64,000 bases of DNA from Trematomus loennbergii (GCA_012861695.1 JAAOOA010000016.1:19359702-19423701), one strand, 5' to 3'. Shown: positions 29,942 through 44,365, counted from the stretch's first letter. Notes: generated by a model from the sequence alone, not told the origin. Numbers and translations: made by a program.

Positions 29942-32900
29942 CTTAAACATATCAGAGATTCATTTATATGTAAAAGACCCACACTCCAGCCTAAAAGTTA
30001 TTGTGATTGAAATGTGTCATACAGAAGGAATGTTTATACCTTGCACAAAGACTTTTAGGCTATAAATGTTGAGTAAATACACTGATGCAACATGGACAAT
30101 AGGTAGGACATTAGAGAGGAATTACATAGTTGATTAATCTCTTTAGTCTGTGGTTTGATTCAAGGGTGGGTTTTATATTCAAATGTTTTTTGAAATATAC
30201 TGTATTCAGTTGTTTATTTCCTTGCTTGAGCTGCACAGCTGCAGGATAATACCTCTGCTTCTGTATCTCAGTTCAGGCGTTTGCCCAGTGAAGGACGCGG
30301 CCCACAAAGCTGTGTCCTTCAAAAGACCTGAAGGCTGCACCGAACCTCCCCAAATGAGCTGCTAACCTTGCAGAGACACAAATAATGCTGCATCGAGGTG
30401 CTCTTTATGAAGTTTTAAAGTTATAGGTTTCTCACCATGAAGTTGCCTTTCAATGGCAACAATCAGTTAACTGGCAAAGTTTCACAACACCTGAGGTTCC
30501 TGTATATATTATGAACTACAAAGCATGATGAACGACGCAGGCCAAATACATCAATATAACTTTAATTTGTCTGTTGACCTGAGATAAATGTCATAGTTGA
30601 GTTTATGCCAGCCTTAATGAAGTGGCTTAATCATGGATATATTCACCGGTTAAAGATCACCAGCTGGGAAAAACATTAAGAGGTTAGTTGAAATCATGTA
30701 AAATGCCCATAATAAAATTATATTGAGTATGTGCCAACACTTTTTTGGATGTATAAATATTGCTGAAATGGGCCTCTGAATTTGAAATACTATTATGTTG
30801 TACACTCAAGACAGTCATGAGATATAATACTACAGTACTGTAAAATAAAGGTGTATGCATAGTGTTACTATGTTTGTACAGTTGCATATTAAGTAGCATG
30901 TCTGCCCTCATCTCTCAATCTAGTCCTGCAGACTTTCTGGTCCTTCCATTTCATTGTCTTGATATTTTGGCCTGAATTGACCCCGGCTTTATAATTAGCT
31001 GTCCGTTCCACTCTGGTTTTCTAAGGACAGTTTGCATTTACACTGTGAGAAATTAGTAGTTTGGTACATTTGTCTCACTTGCTTTATTTGCACAGTTTTA
31101 GCATGAGATGTACGGTGGAGCCTGTACATCTGACAGCTTGGTATTCCAATTGAAAAGTAAAAGAAGAAAAATTATGAAGTGTGTCTCATGGCATGCGTTT
31201 TTATCGCCGTCAGTCTACTCTGCTGGTTGAATATGAAAGATAGTAGGACTATGGGATAATGATGCAGATGCAACAAGCAAAGGTGTTGGCTTGTGGATGA
31301 ATGCTGACAGCCTGCATTATTAATGTTTATTCTAATGACATCCCGATAACATGAAAAAACAATCACAATTTTTTTTTTACTGAGCGTCCACTTGCGTTTA
31401 TTAGCAGTGTTTTTCTACTTTTACTTGAAAGTAATGTTGCAACATGTAATCTAGTTGTGTAGCGGCGGATGAGTCACTCTGTGGGGAGCTGGCCTTTACA
31501 GAAAAGGTGAAATAGGAATGCTTGGTTGGCTTACTGATGAACATTGGATGTGTAGATGAGGATGTGGATTTGTTATTATGTTATATGAGCAAAGAAAATC
31601 TTTTAATTTGTTGTGAATCATTTCCCCAACACTTATACTTTCTGCTGATTGCAAATGATGGACTCAACTGCAAAAAGACAAAAGGTTTAAACAAAACCAA
31701 AACGATCCTTAAAAAAATCAGCATGTGTACTATTTGAACATTTTGTACTTTGACGAACCCTTAAGTGTCCAAAAACAACAAACATTCACAGAAACCAATT
31801 TGGCAGATAACAATGCCTGCTGCTACCAGGATTGTCTCATTAATCTACAAACAAAAACGTGCCATCAGAACAATCTGAAAGAGCTTACAATCACATAAGT
31901 AAAAAAACAAATGTTCAAAAAGCATTGCCACAGAACACAATCCAGGGTTTGCAGAATGGTATTATATCTGGGTGGTGGATGAGTTGCACTGAGCCGGGGA
32001 AGATACAGTAGCTTGAGCATGGATATTTGGTGGCGTTTTTATTCTGTTTTCAGTTTAATTTGTCCTCTCTAGCATATCTTCACGGGTGTGTATTTTGTAT
32101 AGTCCTAGCGAGTTTTCATTTTTCTAATTCTGCCCAGGGGAGTGTGTGCAGATTTACTGTACAATATATCTTCATATAGGCCTGTGCATGTTACATATAG
32201 TGGCTTTGACAGATTGAAAAACCAAAATCATTTTCTCACATCACGCCATGCTGGGCAGTGTAGATTTTTGATTAACAGCTGTAATCGAACTTGAGCCCCT
32301 CTTTCTGAGCCATTTCCCCTCGGCTGTCCAAAAAAAGAACCACGTTGGATTTCGAGCTGTCTCTGACTTCAAAAGGGTCGAGATGGGAAAGAAGCGAGGA
32401 AGTGCAAATGGAGGCACACAGACAGAGAGAGGGTGGGGTAGGGGTGGTGGGAATGTACTTGAAAGGAAGACCAAGAAAGACAGGGAGACCAAAAGTGTGT
32501 GCGTGTGTGTGTGTGTGTGTGTGGGAGGGAGGGAAAGGGCTGTTGGTAGTAAGCAATTGCCTGCCAATAGACCCCAAAAGTAAGGGGCAGAGAACAGTGC
32601 ACCTTTGGTCAAGTTCTAAAGTGCTCATTTAAAAAGATCTTGGAAACTTGCTGAGCGTTTTAGGCTGTATCGACTTTTCTTTCAGTTTGTCAGGAAAGCC
32701 TAAAGGAAACCCACTGATAGTCAGAGTTAGCCCACACAACCAATGTGTAAATGTGGGACAAAATCCATAACAGGGGAAGACATTTCTTTCCTCTGGCTTC
32801 TCTCTTGTCAGCATAAAATATAACGACAGTAAACTGATACAAGCATTACTTGTTTATGATGTTGGAGCAAGGAATATTTCCTATCAGTTGTCATTCCAAA

Positions 32901-35900
32901 CACGTACTGGTTCCTTTTTAATTTGCCATGTTATACCGCTATAAATCTGCCCGAGCATCATACTAATGCTAACAAGGAGAGAGGGGATTTGGATGAACTC
33001 GTGTCATGCAGGTTTTTATCTCTTCTCTAATCTAATCTATTCTTGTTGTTGTTGTTTGCCATCCGCCCCTACTGGAACTAAACTTAATAAGAATACCTCT
33101 CGATTTTTTAAGCATTCATATATTCCTCCCACAATAATGTCTGACATTCTGGGCAGTAAAGAAGTCCTGAAGCTAGAAACCAGAATATCAAGATAGTGTC
33201 AATAAGATGACTTACTGATACTGCTCCAGTGGAAACAGGGGTCACTTTGTAGATTCAGGGAATGGTTTGCAGTAACTTTAACATAAAATAATAGAACAAA
33301 TATAAAATGTAAATGAGCTGCACAAATGTTCTTAGACAGAAATATCGCCCTAAAACTGCAGGAGGTGGCGGCAAATGAGCATACCTTCTTCCTCCTCACC
33401 GGTTCTTCCTTAATTTCACTCTTTCACAAACTGTAATGCAATTATGCTTCACTGTCCATGGAAGGCCTCATTATACACAAGTATGGCTTTCCAGATTTGA
33501 ACTGCTTCACTTTTTGTTTGTCTTTAAAAATAGGCTCCATTCGGAAGATGAAATGTAAACAGCATGGGTGTTGCCCATGGGAGGAAAAGACCCCTGTTAC
33601 AGTTGGTGGCATATGCTAACAACTGGGTTCAAAGAGTTGAAATGTTAATTTAAGCAATTCAAACTTCGGCATAACATTGCTGGTATCTCCTTTAAGAGAC
33701 AGATTTGGTATGAAGTGGGGCAAATATTTCTTCTTGATAACAGATGGTGTTTGCTCTCCAGTGGCAATAAACAAACATGTTCATTAGAAGTGAACAGAGC
33801 AGATTTATAATTGTATTAATACATCTGTTGGTCATATTCACTGATATATTTGAGTGTAATATATTCAAAAACATTCAGAGCCATTATGTGCATGCCCGTT
33901 TTCTCTCAGAGGTGATCAAAAATAAGTTATACTTCCTTCAATCATTTTTCCTTATGAAAATAACCCAATTCTAGGTGTGTTGCCTTCCTCTTCTTCATTT
34001 GGCAGACAACAAGTTTAACCAGCCTGCAAAGGTTGTCAGTCCATCATATGGTTGACAAAGACAGACAGTCACACATATTCCTGTCCAGGTATGTCAATCT
34101 TGAGTATGAATTTTACCCAGCTTGCATGTTTAAGTAGCATTGAGAGAACTTGCAAACTCACAAACTTCCAATCTGAAAAAAGAGACACTGCTATTCACTG
34201 AGACACCACTAGTAATGATTATTTTGTTTTGGGTCAATGTGAACCTTGTTTTTGTAGTTTTTGCTGAGAGCAATCAGACACATTGACATTGCTAAAAATA
34301 GGTCCAACAATCGGAAACATGAGCTGTCAGATGATCAGGTCTGAAAACCAACCTCAAGGTTGACAAATATTATATGGAAGAGATAAACAAAGGGGAACAA
34401 AATGGTTGGGACCTGAGACCACAATTTCCTGTGCAATAAGCAACCCTGTCTGTTCAAAATGATGTTTATAACCCAAACTCCCCTCGGCCCCTGGCTCTTT
34501 GTTATAGGTGATGGATCAGTCTAATAGGAGGACAACAATGCATTATAAGTTAGGTCAAACTAGTATTATGATAGGCAGACAGATTATTTTCAGAGGTTGA
34601 GAATCCAAGAATTTGCTGCTGAGATACAAAGAGGGCAACCATTCTCGAAGAGTTCCTAAAAATAGTTTGAAGATGACTTGTATGTATACGGAGAAGGAGC
34701 AAATAGTTTACATTGTGTGGCAATCTTACATCAGTCAGAGCTATGGGGAGTTGCATCATTAATGTTTAGAGTCTTATATGCATGAAAATAAGTATGTAAC
34801 TGTTATGTGCAGTCATGTCCTTGTTATGGTATGATTTTGGAGTTTTGTTATGTTGTACAGTAAAGATGTGTGTCCGATGCATGACGGAGTGCATTCATTT
34901 CACAATCAAGGCCGGTTGACAAGATGTGGGATTTAGGGTGGGGGGTTTCTATGTTTATTTTGTTCAGGGAAAATGAATAGAAATTAAATGATGTGCTTTA
35001 AATATAGTAGTAATTTGTTTTGCCAATAACATAATTTGCAATGTTCATTGGAGCACCTGCTTTTGAAATAGTAAAATGTGTTTGTTTAGACAAAATCTAC
35101 GGATATATTTTATAGTTTTCCTCAGGGAACTTTTAGCCCCATTTTGTCATGCATTTTTAATAGATGTCTTATGAGCATTTTCAGACTACAGCTGTTGCCA
35201 TCTTCATTGTGTGCTTCTACCCTGGTTAGGGTGTCATCCTCTTCTCTCGTTACATTTTAGGTGAGTGGAAAGGCACTGTTTACTTGTTCACACACACACT
35301 GTTGCTCTCCCCAGTATAACGGGCTGTTTGAACAGTAGCTTTCTCTCTTGCTATTGTTTGTGTTCACCTAGCATTACCTACGCTACATGTGCTCTCCATA
35401 CAGAGTCTGGACTCGTTCACTAAACTACTGCTCATTGTCTGGGCTCAGCATGACAGGAGAAGCTAAATCGCCACACAGTGATATTTCTTTAGCTTACGTC
35501 TAGAGGAAGATTTAGATGGCTGACTGTACTCATTTATCCTGACATTACTCATTCCTTCCAATAGCAACACAAAAGATAGCAGATTGAAACTAATATGTAT
35601 GCTATATCCACATCCACAGCACTTGAGTAATGTAACAATAATGTAGGCTGACCTTTTCATAGATGTAGACGTGCTAACCTGCACGTTTTCTTATTTTGTC
35701 CCAACTGTTGCCACCTCGTGTCTAATTTGAGTGGATTGTAGATACATTTAAACCAAAAATCTGTTTATTTAATGAACTGGGAATGTTATATAACATCATT
35801 GTCAAATACAGATTACTGAATGCAAGATGCTTGCTAAATTGGACAGTGCACGTAGCAGCAATAAGGCTGGCAGCGTTTTTTTCTAGCATGCAAAGTGTTA

Positions 35901-38900
35901 CTGTTCTCTGGTAAACATGCAGTTAGCTGTTAGCTGCTATCGGCTAGCTCATTCCTTGTCGTTTTGAAAGCCATAGAAGCAGTCCCTGAATCAAAGATGT
36001 CCTCGGAATTCTTTATAGAGAACCTTTAACCGAGATCAGAGTCCTCCCTAAGCTTAACCGAATGCTGTGAGTGCCTAACATAACCATAAAAAACGTTTTA
36101 TCATGCATAGTTGCTAATGCATATATTGTATTGCAAGAGTGGGGATTGCACTGTAGGGAATTCCAATGCAATTCCTTGCCAGTGAACATTTTAGTGATAT
36201 GCTCACTATCACCATTTGGCGACTTTGCAGATAGATTCATTAACATAATTGTCTCATTATGTTGTTAGAAAACCTAATTCTGGTAAGATCACGTTCCTTC
36301 ATAAACCTTTTTGCTGTTTCTTAATTAGGTGTGTATAAATGTAAGTTCCAGGAGCCAGGATTGCAATCAAGGATATTCTAGGGTGTGCTTAATTATTATT
36401 TTACTTCAAAAAGAACAATCAACCTAATAACAATATACCCAAACTATTGCCTTACATTCTCTCTGAATGTCTATCTGCTTGTAATTTCTTCATGGTTACA
36501 GCAGTAACTTTAAGTCCAATTTAATCACAGTTGACAGACACAATGGCCAAATTAGGACAATCCAAGTTGTACTGGAAACTGGAAATATCCTTTGAAAAAT
36601 ATGGATAATGTTAAAGAATATTGATGAGGGAACAAGACGTATAATTGACCCAGCACGTCTGAGCAAATCCTGCAAGCTGTTGCATTACAGTCGTGTGTGA
36701 AAGATGAGCCGCAGCCGAGGGAGATCTCGTAAATTGTATTGATATCTCGACAGGCTCGTCCCTGTGTTCATCATGTACGGTGAAAAGGCTCCAGAACACA
36801 GACATCAAAGAGATAATAGTAATCCAGTGACTCGCCAATGAGGAGAGTTGTATTTTCTGTGACAGGGCCAGTTTATTGCAGTGGCAAACTGTCCTAACTA
36901 CTCCTCCCACTGTGATTTTAAAATGCCTTTCTCTCATCTAGACGATGAAGGAGGTACAAAATAAGTGTTTTGCCATCTGCAATAAAAGAAAGTTTCTCCC
37001 TTTTAATGGCATGGATAGAGCCGGGCGGGAGTGCACCTTGCTGTTCATCTCCTGCATGCGAGTGTGAGCTGTCTGGGTGATGGCCATTATGGTTCCTGCT
37101 GCTGCCTATGCGTCTGCTCCGCCGGGATCACTGAAGTGTTGGAACTAACAAGCTTGGGATGCAGACAGCGGATGCACAAATGGGATTTTGTCCTGAAAGC
37201 TTTAGAGTTTGCTCCCTGTCTTCAGTAGAAACAGGAGAGAGGATGGGGCCGTTTGCAGGGACTGTCTGAATTATGCGCCACCAGAATGAGATGATTACAT
37301 CTGATAATCTTGCTAATGATCTACACTGGGGAGGAGAGCACATAAAATTGAATGAGCAATACCGATGTACACAGCTTTCAGTCTCACCCTCTCATCTCTC
37401 TTATTCTGTTGTTCTCTTTCACACTCTTCAAATGTATGCAGAATGTGAGATCTTCTCCACCCAGGAAGATATGCAATATTCCTTGTCATAGTTTAAGTAC
37501 ACACAGCTTGTGGGGTATAGACACCCAAACTAAGACATTCAAAATCTCCCCCCAGATATTTCTACACCAATAAACACGCATATCTTCTCGATCTCCCACA
37601 AATACACACTAACACACACACACGCTCCTAAATACACTGAAATCCCCACAATGGTCTTTCAGGCCAAGGTTAGTACAGATGAAAGACGTGTCATTGATGG
37701 AGGAGGCTCCTCCTTCCTCCCCAGACTGTCACAGTGTGTTTGGGAACAACCCACTTCATTTTACCAGCATAATGGGTAAACAGAGTGTGATCAGTCCAAT
37801 TACCCCCTCATTGCAGAGGCGTTCTGGCGGGGATGGCCTGTAGAGAGAGTGAGCTGTCTGGTGTGCGGCGTAGTTGCAACAGTAGCACCTGCTGCCCGCA
37901 TCCCTCACTTGTATGAATCTCAATTTGTTTGTACAACCGTGCCAAAAAACAGCTACCAAGACGTTAGCCCTCTGAGGAGGATGGCAGCTGGCTAGCCTTC
38001 TGATTGCTGTTTTCACTGCACTGTCTGAGGATGTGTGCAAGATCAGAAGGTGCTGCTCTCAGCAATGAACTCATGTCAATGTCAGTCCTTCCAGTGGGTT
38101 CTTTTGTGCTTAGTTCCTCACTGTGCAGCTTTCAAGGACGGGGAACATTTCTTATCCCCCACACTGCAGCAGGTTTTACAGCTCAGTGGATGCATGATTT
38201 TGCTGCCAAGAGTTCATCCACAGTAGGCCTACTGTAAAGAAGCTGCAGTCCTAAATATAAATTCTGAAAATGTAAGTTATGGTTTCAGACATTGTGTTCG
38301 CTGTGCACACTCATATGAAGAGAAGCAGGGCAGTAATGGTCCCCTCTTCACTTGTACGGTTTCTCTCACGACATACAGTCAGGAGGACTACTTGACATGT
38401 TCATGCAAGTGTGGAAGTATATTAACCTTGACAAAAAGGAGAAATTGCTCTCACTTTACCTTAAAATGTACATACATACATATTTTGTCCTGTTCCTTTG
38501 ATTGAAAGATGTGTTTGTTGTTCTTAAAGAATATGGAAATCCTTCTCTTGATGGATCTCCCTCTGGCAGCTGTCTGGAATCTGAAGCCAACATATCTAAC
38601 GTGTGTTTTAGCTCTATTTTACCAAGCATTATGACCCATTTTCTGAGTAAAAAAAGGTTATTTTTTTAAATCACAAAGACTAATTTCTGTAACAACTGGC
38701 AGAGAGCTCTGTCAGCAGGAAATAGAAATTGCCTTTCAGGATTCATTTGGCTCCACTAATTGAAACTAATACCTTTCAAATAGCATATTGATTCAGAGAA
38801 AGTACATTTTTTCCAATGTGCACAGCAAAAATGAATGAATAATACTAAATGTAAAAGTGCCAACAGTAAAACAGAGTTGTAAAAGGATTATTGGCTGTGT

Positions 38901-39478
38901 GGCACCACAAGTCATGGAGATGACAGCAAACATATCATGACTTCAAAGCACCTCTTCGTTTCCTGGGCTGTTGTGCAGAATATGGCCTTGGGTGCGTTGT
39001 ATTAGTGCCTAATTAAAAAAAAGTCTTCGAGTGTCAGGAGAAATAAATACTCGCACAGTAGAAAAACCCTGCACATCAAACGATATCAGTTGCACGTTTG
39101 GATCTTATAAGGAAGTCCAACTGAATTTCCCCGAAAGGTACTCTCACATGAGCATGCACACAGTTGACAGGTGAATCTGGAGTTGATTTATGCAAGTAAA
39201 TGATGTCGTTTCTGTCGTTTCAGAGGCAGAAATGTTGCCACAGCGTGAACACTACACTGCTCTGCAAACTATAAATTAGCCATATTTTGCTGTCAACCAG
39301 TCGCAGTAAATCTTGTTGTATTTTGGATAACTTTTCCAAAAATAATAGCCTCTAAGAAGTTGCTGAATAAAAACTCTACCGAAAAAAAAGGTTAACAATA
39401 TCGTGGATTTTCATTAAATGATTTCAGCATTTTAAAATCATCTTCCCCCAAACATCCTCATGAACAATGAGCTGAAAT
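29942..39478. other. Noncoding stretch upstream of the SorCS gene
   Basis: No supported gene. Overlapping open frames on both strands at 32241-32632 come from purine-rich and GT-rich sequence. A GT run lies at 32495-32523. The 10 kb leading to the receptor start is AT-rich and uniform, so regulatory DNA may be present but has no decisive signature. Confidence 0.55.
32495..32523 (+). repeat. Short (GT)n run
   Basis: About 14 GT units with one GC interruption, followed by a GGGAGGGAGGG purine block. It explains the Cys-Val and His-Thr repeats in overlapping short frames. Confidence 0.92.
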
Positions 39479-39678
39479 CGTTCCTGCAGTCACTCTCCGT
39501 CGGCGCGTTTCCCTGATGCGCAGCGCCTCCCCAACTGGTCCCTCACTTTGACAAATTCCTGGACGTGAGCGGGTCTGCTGGATGGCTTCTTGCTCGTAAA
39601 AATGATACCCTGAATGTTGTCGAAGTTGCCACATCTTTTTCTCTCCTCTGTTAGAGTGTTTCAGTTTGGAAGAACACA
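39479..39678 (+). promoter_or_regulatory. sorcs3: Proximal flank and 5' UTR of the SorCS gene, with a CpG cluster
   Basis: The segment just 5' of the start codon has a local CpG cluster (CCGTCGGCGCGTTT, TGCGCAGCGCC near 39497-39526) in otherwise CpG-poor DNA, as expected at a promoter or first exon. The start ATG has a strong initiation context, with A at -3 and G at +4. I see no convincing TATA box at the usual distance, and the transcription start cannot be placed. The coordinates are a conservative guess. Confidence 0.4.
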
Positions 39679-40374
39679 ATGGGACTGTGGTCATTTTGGA
39701 GTGTTTCCCTTTGTGCCTGCGTATTTCTGAATCCCTTTCACTCTAAGTTTGTGGCTCAAGCGGAGATAAGTTCTCTGAAAACAAACGACAGATTTTATCG
39801 CCTGGAGGTTAATCAGCTGGAGGCACTTGTAACCCGAGAATCAACGGAGGTCAAAGTCGACAGTAGTACTAAAGTTTTGAGCGCTTTTCAATCGAGAGAA
39901 GTCGATGCTTTGAAAGCGAACGATGGCAAGCAAGTGGAGAAAGAAACACAGAGAGGACTTGAAAACGAGGCACTGATCGGCAACAAAACGGCACTAAACT
40001 GTCTGACCAGTCCCACAATACCTGGAAAAAAGTGTAATAACATTTCCGAGGACAACCAAGGACGACCTACAGCGAATATAGTGATAGAAAACTCATTTCC
40101 TGACACGAGAAACAGAGTAAAAAGGGGTTTAATTACATCATACGCCGAAAATGTGGATAGGAGTATTCATGGAGAAGCGCAGTCCACAGAGAGGTTTGTG
40201 GAGACTGTCCAGGGTGTTTCCAGCTCCCGACCCGAGCACCGGCGCACTGGGGACGAAGGCAGAGGGTCTAACCCGAGGCAAAGTGAGCCGCACCTGGACA
40301 CGTCCACTTTTGCTCTATCGGGGGACTCTGCGCACAACCAGGCGATGGTGCACTGGTCCGGACACAACAGCAGC
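39679..40374 (+). CDS. sorcs3: SorCS receptor (sorcs3-like) exon 1: signal peptide, propeptide, start of mature chain
   Basis: First coding exon, residues 1-232, of a type I VPS10-domain sorting receptor. SorCS proteins act at neuronal membranes, endosomes and Golgi to sort cargo and growth-factor receptors. Residues 1-28 form a signal peptide, with a hydrophobic run from W4 to L17 and an A-Q-A site before E29. A propeptide of about 120 residues ends at the furin-type site R-V-K-R (146-149) followed by Gly. The end of the exon, FALSGDSAHNQAMVHWSGHN then Ser-Ser, is the hallmark of SorCS first exons. The start is the first ATG in frame, in a strong context. The exon ends in phase 0 at GTGAGT; without that donor the frame would run on into intron 1 to 40569. 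The N-terminal part is not obviously similar to the mammalian propeptide. Paralogue choice (sorcs3 over sorcs1) rests on later exons. Confidence 0.9.
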
Positions 40375-42959
40375 GTGAGTTTCAGTTTTACAAAAACAAT
40401 TCATACCATGAAAGATTTAAGAAAACAACTAATTTCCTCACACACTGTATACAACGCTATTTTGTCTGTCCTAAATGCAAATTTAAAACATAAAACAGAA
40501 GTACATGAAACTCCCATTTGTACGCACAGCTTTTCCTGCGCGTATGATGGGGATTCCCACACACACTAGTTATTTCAGTCCTACATAGTTTTGAATTTAG
40601 CAATGCATTTTCTCTTTTCACCTTGTGTATTTTTTGTAATTGCATAGAGGTTTGTAAGCGGATTGCCCGCCTGTTTGTGTGGACGCCTGATGGATATGAC
40701 TGTGCACTTGCAGGATTCCCTTCAATTGCTTTATTTCAACATTTGTCGCCTGAACTTTGAATTAACAGTTTACCCTGCAGGTGCATTTATGTGACACTGA
40801 ACTGGGAAGGTGCAGGCATTTAGGCAGCAATCATAGTGCATTATATTTATGAAATAATCAAGTGATGTCTCTCAGGAAGGTGCTGTACTGTAGCTACAAT
40901 TAATAGGGATTGTGTCCACCCTTTGACGCTGATGAGACACAGCCTGACCTTTTGCCAAATGCACCAGGCTTTTGTCATTGACATTTGACTCGCACTTTGT
41001 TGGTAGTTGTTTAATTGCCTGGATAAATGTTTGTTTTTGAAATGCTGCCAACCTTTGCACTTCTAAATGTGTTGATAGGAATGTGCAGAACTTTAATGGA
41101 TGACAAGACATTGCAGCAACCACCCAGATAACCCCTCCGCCCTCCCTCTTACACATAGACAGACACACATACACACCATTGTACCATCACAAAGACAAAG
41201 CCATGGCGATGTTATCTCCTACTTTACATATAAAGCATGACAAAGTGTTGGTAAGCTCCAGCATTTATCAGGTACACAGATCTTACAACTACTAACAGCC
41301 TTGTACAAAAGAAAGGAGCTGCTCTGCCTTTTTACTGCAGGTAAATCAGATCACCTCAGTTCTGGGCAAAAGGGTGTGTGGCAGCAAAATGAATCTGGGA
41401 ACACATCAGAAGGTTTTTGTGTCCCAGAAACACTGTGAATATTCATACATTATCCAAAAATACAGATATCTATCTGGATGTCTTATTTAATTCACCCTCC
41501 ATTTTCTTATCTGGTACATTTTCTGTTTGGTAACCTATACGCATGTCATAACGTTTGTCAGACATTGGCTGTTTTTGATGTATTGCAGTGGACAGTCTCT
41601 ATGGAAATACACCAGAAATGCAGATAATCAATTCTATATTGTGAAATATGTTGTTCGTTTGAGACGTCTTCACCAATGATGGCCTTTAGCTCTGCAGGAC
41701 ACTGTTCACTGGATCATCACTGATGGGCTTGTCACTGCAGCCAGTCAACATCAGAGATTTATACAGTCTGAACCCCTCTCCCAAAAGAATGAGGAGAACT
41801 GCCAGGTTTAAATTGATGGCATTTTGCGACTGGATGTTAGAGCTCAGACTATACTAGATGTAAATTACTGATAATAAATCCAATCGAAGAGGACCATTTG
41901 AAGGAAAATTACTTCGTTCCTGTGGTGTGGGCTAGCTCTATCAAATATTCACTTCAAGACTTTGCCTGTGATCTGTCCAGGATGTAAAATCCCATGGGGA
42001 GTTAAATGAGAAAAATGTAGAAGGTGATGGTGAACGTGCCAGGGGGGGGGGGTCTTCAGAGTTCAGATTTGATAAAGAAATTCATCGTGTAAATCCTCAA
42101 ATCTGTCACCAAATCAGTCCTCCCTCAACCATTATTTGATTTCTGTGATTGTCTGAGACATGAAAGCCTGAAGTCATATCTCTTTGGTGTTTGACTTTAG
42201 GAGAGATAACATTGATTGGACTCAGCCATGGGAATAAAACATAGACTGCGCAGATTTTTTTAAATGCATGCTTCTTAACTACATGTAGTATTGATTGACT
42301 GCATGTTTTCCACATCTAAAATCTGCCCTGAATGTGAATGGGGAAGCAGATATAAAGATGAATGATTTATAATGATGTTTTTCCACAAATATGAGCAAAA
42401 ACAGAAAATAAACTAATTAAAATTACTAATAAATACACTTGGCTGGTGATGTCCTTTTATAGTAAATCCATATTTCAGTATTTTTGCCTCACACGAGTGT
42501 TCAAGCTGTGAGACCATGTTGGTTATCTTTTTAAGCAGTCATCGCAGCACATCTAGCACTCAAGGGATGCAGAGTCCCCCTGCTACCCTCCTGAAGGCAA
42601 AAAGTCTTAGTGTGCGAGCCAGCTGGTGATCAGTGTTATTGGCAGCCAAATGATTTGAGGCTCCTGATTGACCAAGCTCCTCACAAACTAGGACGCTATG
42701 TTGAAGCTGAGGACAGTTAATGAGCGTCTTTATTGACATCATGTCCCCCGAGCTTCTGCTGCAGAAATGTTCCTCTGTTGTTGTAACTAAGGTCCGCCTA
42801 CCATGAGAGTATGGGTCATCTTTATTGGCCTTCTATTAAACTCTGGCTCTAGAAGGAGCTGGCATCGTTGAGGCAGCTGTTCTTCCTGGCTAAAGAGTGA
42901 ATCACGTAGTTTCTTTTGTCCGAGGATTCGAGAGTCAAACGGATCTGTCAGCTCTGCTA

Positions 42960-43330
42960 CGTCGTCTTTGTCTGCTGCGACTGACTGGGAATCAGACATG
43001 CCTCCTGGGCCATGTTGTCTGCATGCTTAATCAGAATGAAGCGGTTATTGTTGCACATAATATCATCGGTATAAATAGACAATAAAAAAGAGGAAATGGC
43101 ATGGCCCTAGGGGACACTTGTGTTTAAAATCGGTTCATTAGATAGACGTCCATTCCATTTAACACGCCAGAGCCGGTTGCATGTGAACTCCTTGATCCAT
43201 AAAATCAAATGGAATCGGTTCCCAATTCACAAAGGTATTTGACCGGAGTTTGAGGGTGATGCAGGATGATGAAAAATGTATTAAAAAGCTGCCTCGGTTG
43301 AGGTGTTCAAATACAACAAAGGGAAAAAGT
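42960..43330 (-). mobile_element. Decayed non-LTR retrotransposon reverse-transcriptase fragment
   Basis: On the - strand, one continuous frame reads LILWIKEF, then NRLWRVKWNGRLS, PILNTSVP-stop-G, FLLSIYTDDI and LIKHADNMA. This is the familiar order of a LINE polymerase: the ..FLTNRxQRVxxNG..S..L..TGVPQG block, FSLYTDD, and the (Y/F)ADD active site. The expected Gln of VPQG is a stop (TAG), and the catalytic ADD reads ADN, so it is inactive. Traces of the domain may extend to about 42790 and 43420 with frameshifts. It lies antisense in intron 1. The clade (L2-, Rex- or RTE-like) cannot be fixed by eye. Confidence 0.68.
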
Positions 43331-44259
43331 TTCAACGTGGTTTAGTGTTTATAGTTTGGGATAATGTCGCATTAATAAACTGGGTGAGTGCAGACCTCAG
43401 ACCGACCCCTTGTTGTCGGAGGTAAAAGTCAAAAAAATTTGAGTCAAAGGGGGCCAAAATGTGACCTTGCAAAACCTTTTATTCTTGCACTTTTCATCAT
43501 CATCTGTCCCCCTGCTTGCTAGCTAAGGGTATTGGATGAAAAAGTGGTTCACGTTGGAAGAATTCAGTACAAATTGTTTCCTCTCTGTGATAGATTTTGT
43601 ATAGGAATAGCTGCAGCACCTCAGCATTTAGCCATTGTAAGCCTTTTCTAGAGGTTTTAGATATATCATTGTTAATACGTCATCGGCTTCGACTGATTGT
43701 GAGTAAAGTTTCTGATATTTTCCTAAACATAGATTTTAGAGCTGTAGCCAATGGAAAAAGTCATTTCTTTGTAGCAGCCATTTTCGTCCTCTAGCTGCTT
43801 GTCCCTTGGGGTGTCAGCACCATAAGTCTGTTCATTAATCGTGCCCGTCTCAAGCCTTTAGGGGTGCACTGTCCACTGATGTGATTGTAAGATGCTGATA
43901 GATACGGCCACAATCCTGCGTGCTTTGTAAGAGGTATACTGCTGGTTACAACAGCAGAAACAATTTTGAGAAACCTGTTTGGGCGAGATATTAACATTTG
44001 CAGAGAGAAATACATCATTTGCTATCGTTTTTTCATGGCACACAGCATACAAGTTTTTCTCTCTCTAATAATTCAGAGAAATCCCAGTTTTTACTCCACA
44101 AATGACATGCATGTGTGCCTTTTTTTTCCATGAATCATTTGTGCTCCGGGACCATAATGCATCGCATCAACACCGGCTCTCGGCACTCCCTCAGCACTTA
44201 GATGGTAGTTTTGGCTCACGAAGTGCATTTTAAGCACCAAATAAAGGCCTGCCACCAGT

Positions 44260-44365
<106 letters not shown>

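Noticed and set aside
32241..32632. Five overlapping frames on both strands, up to 123 codons
   Set aside because: Caused by purine-rich and GT-rich low-complexity sequence; no domain, no frame preference, no splice context.
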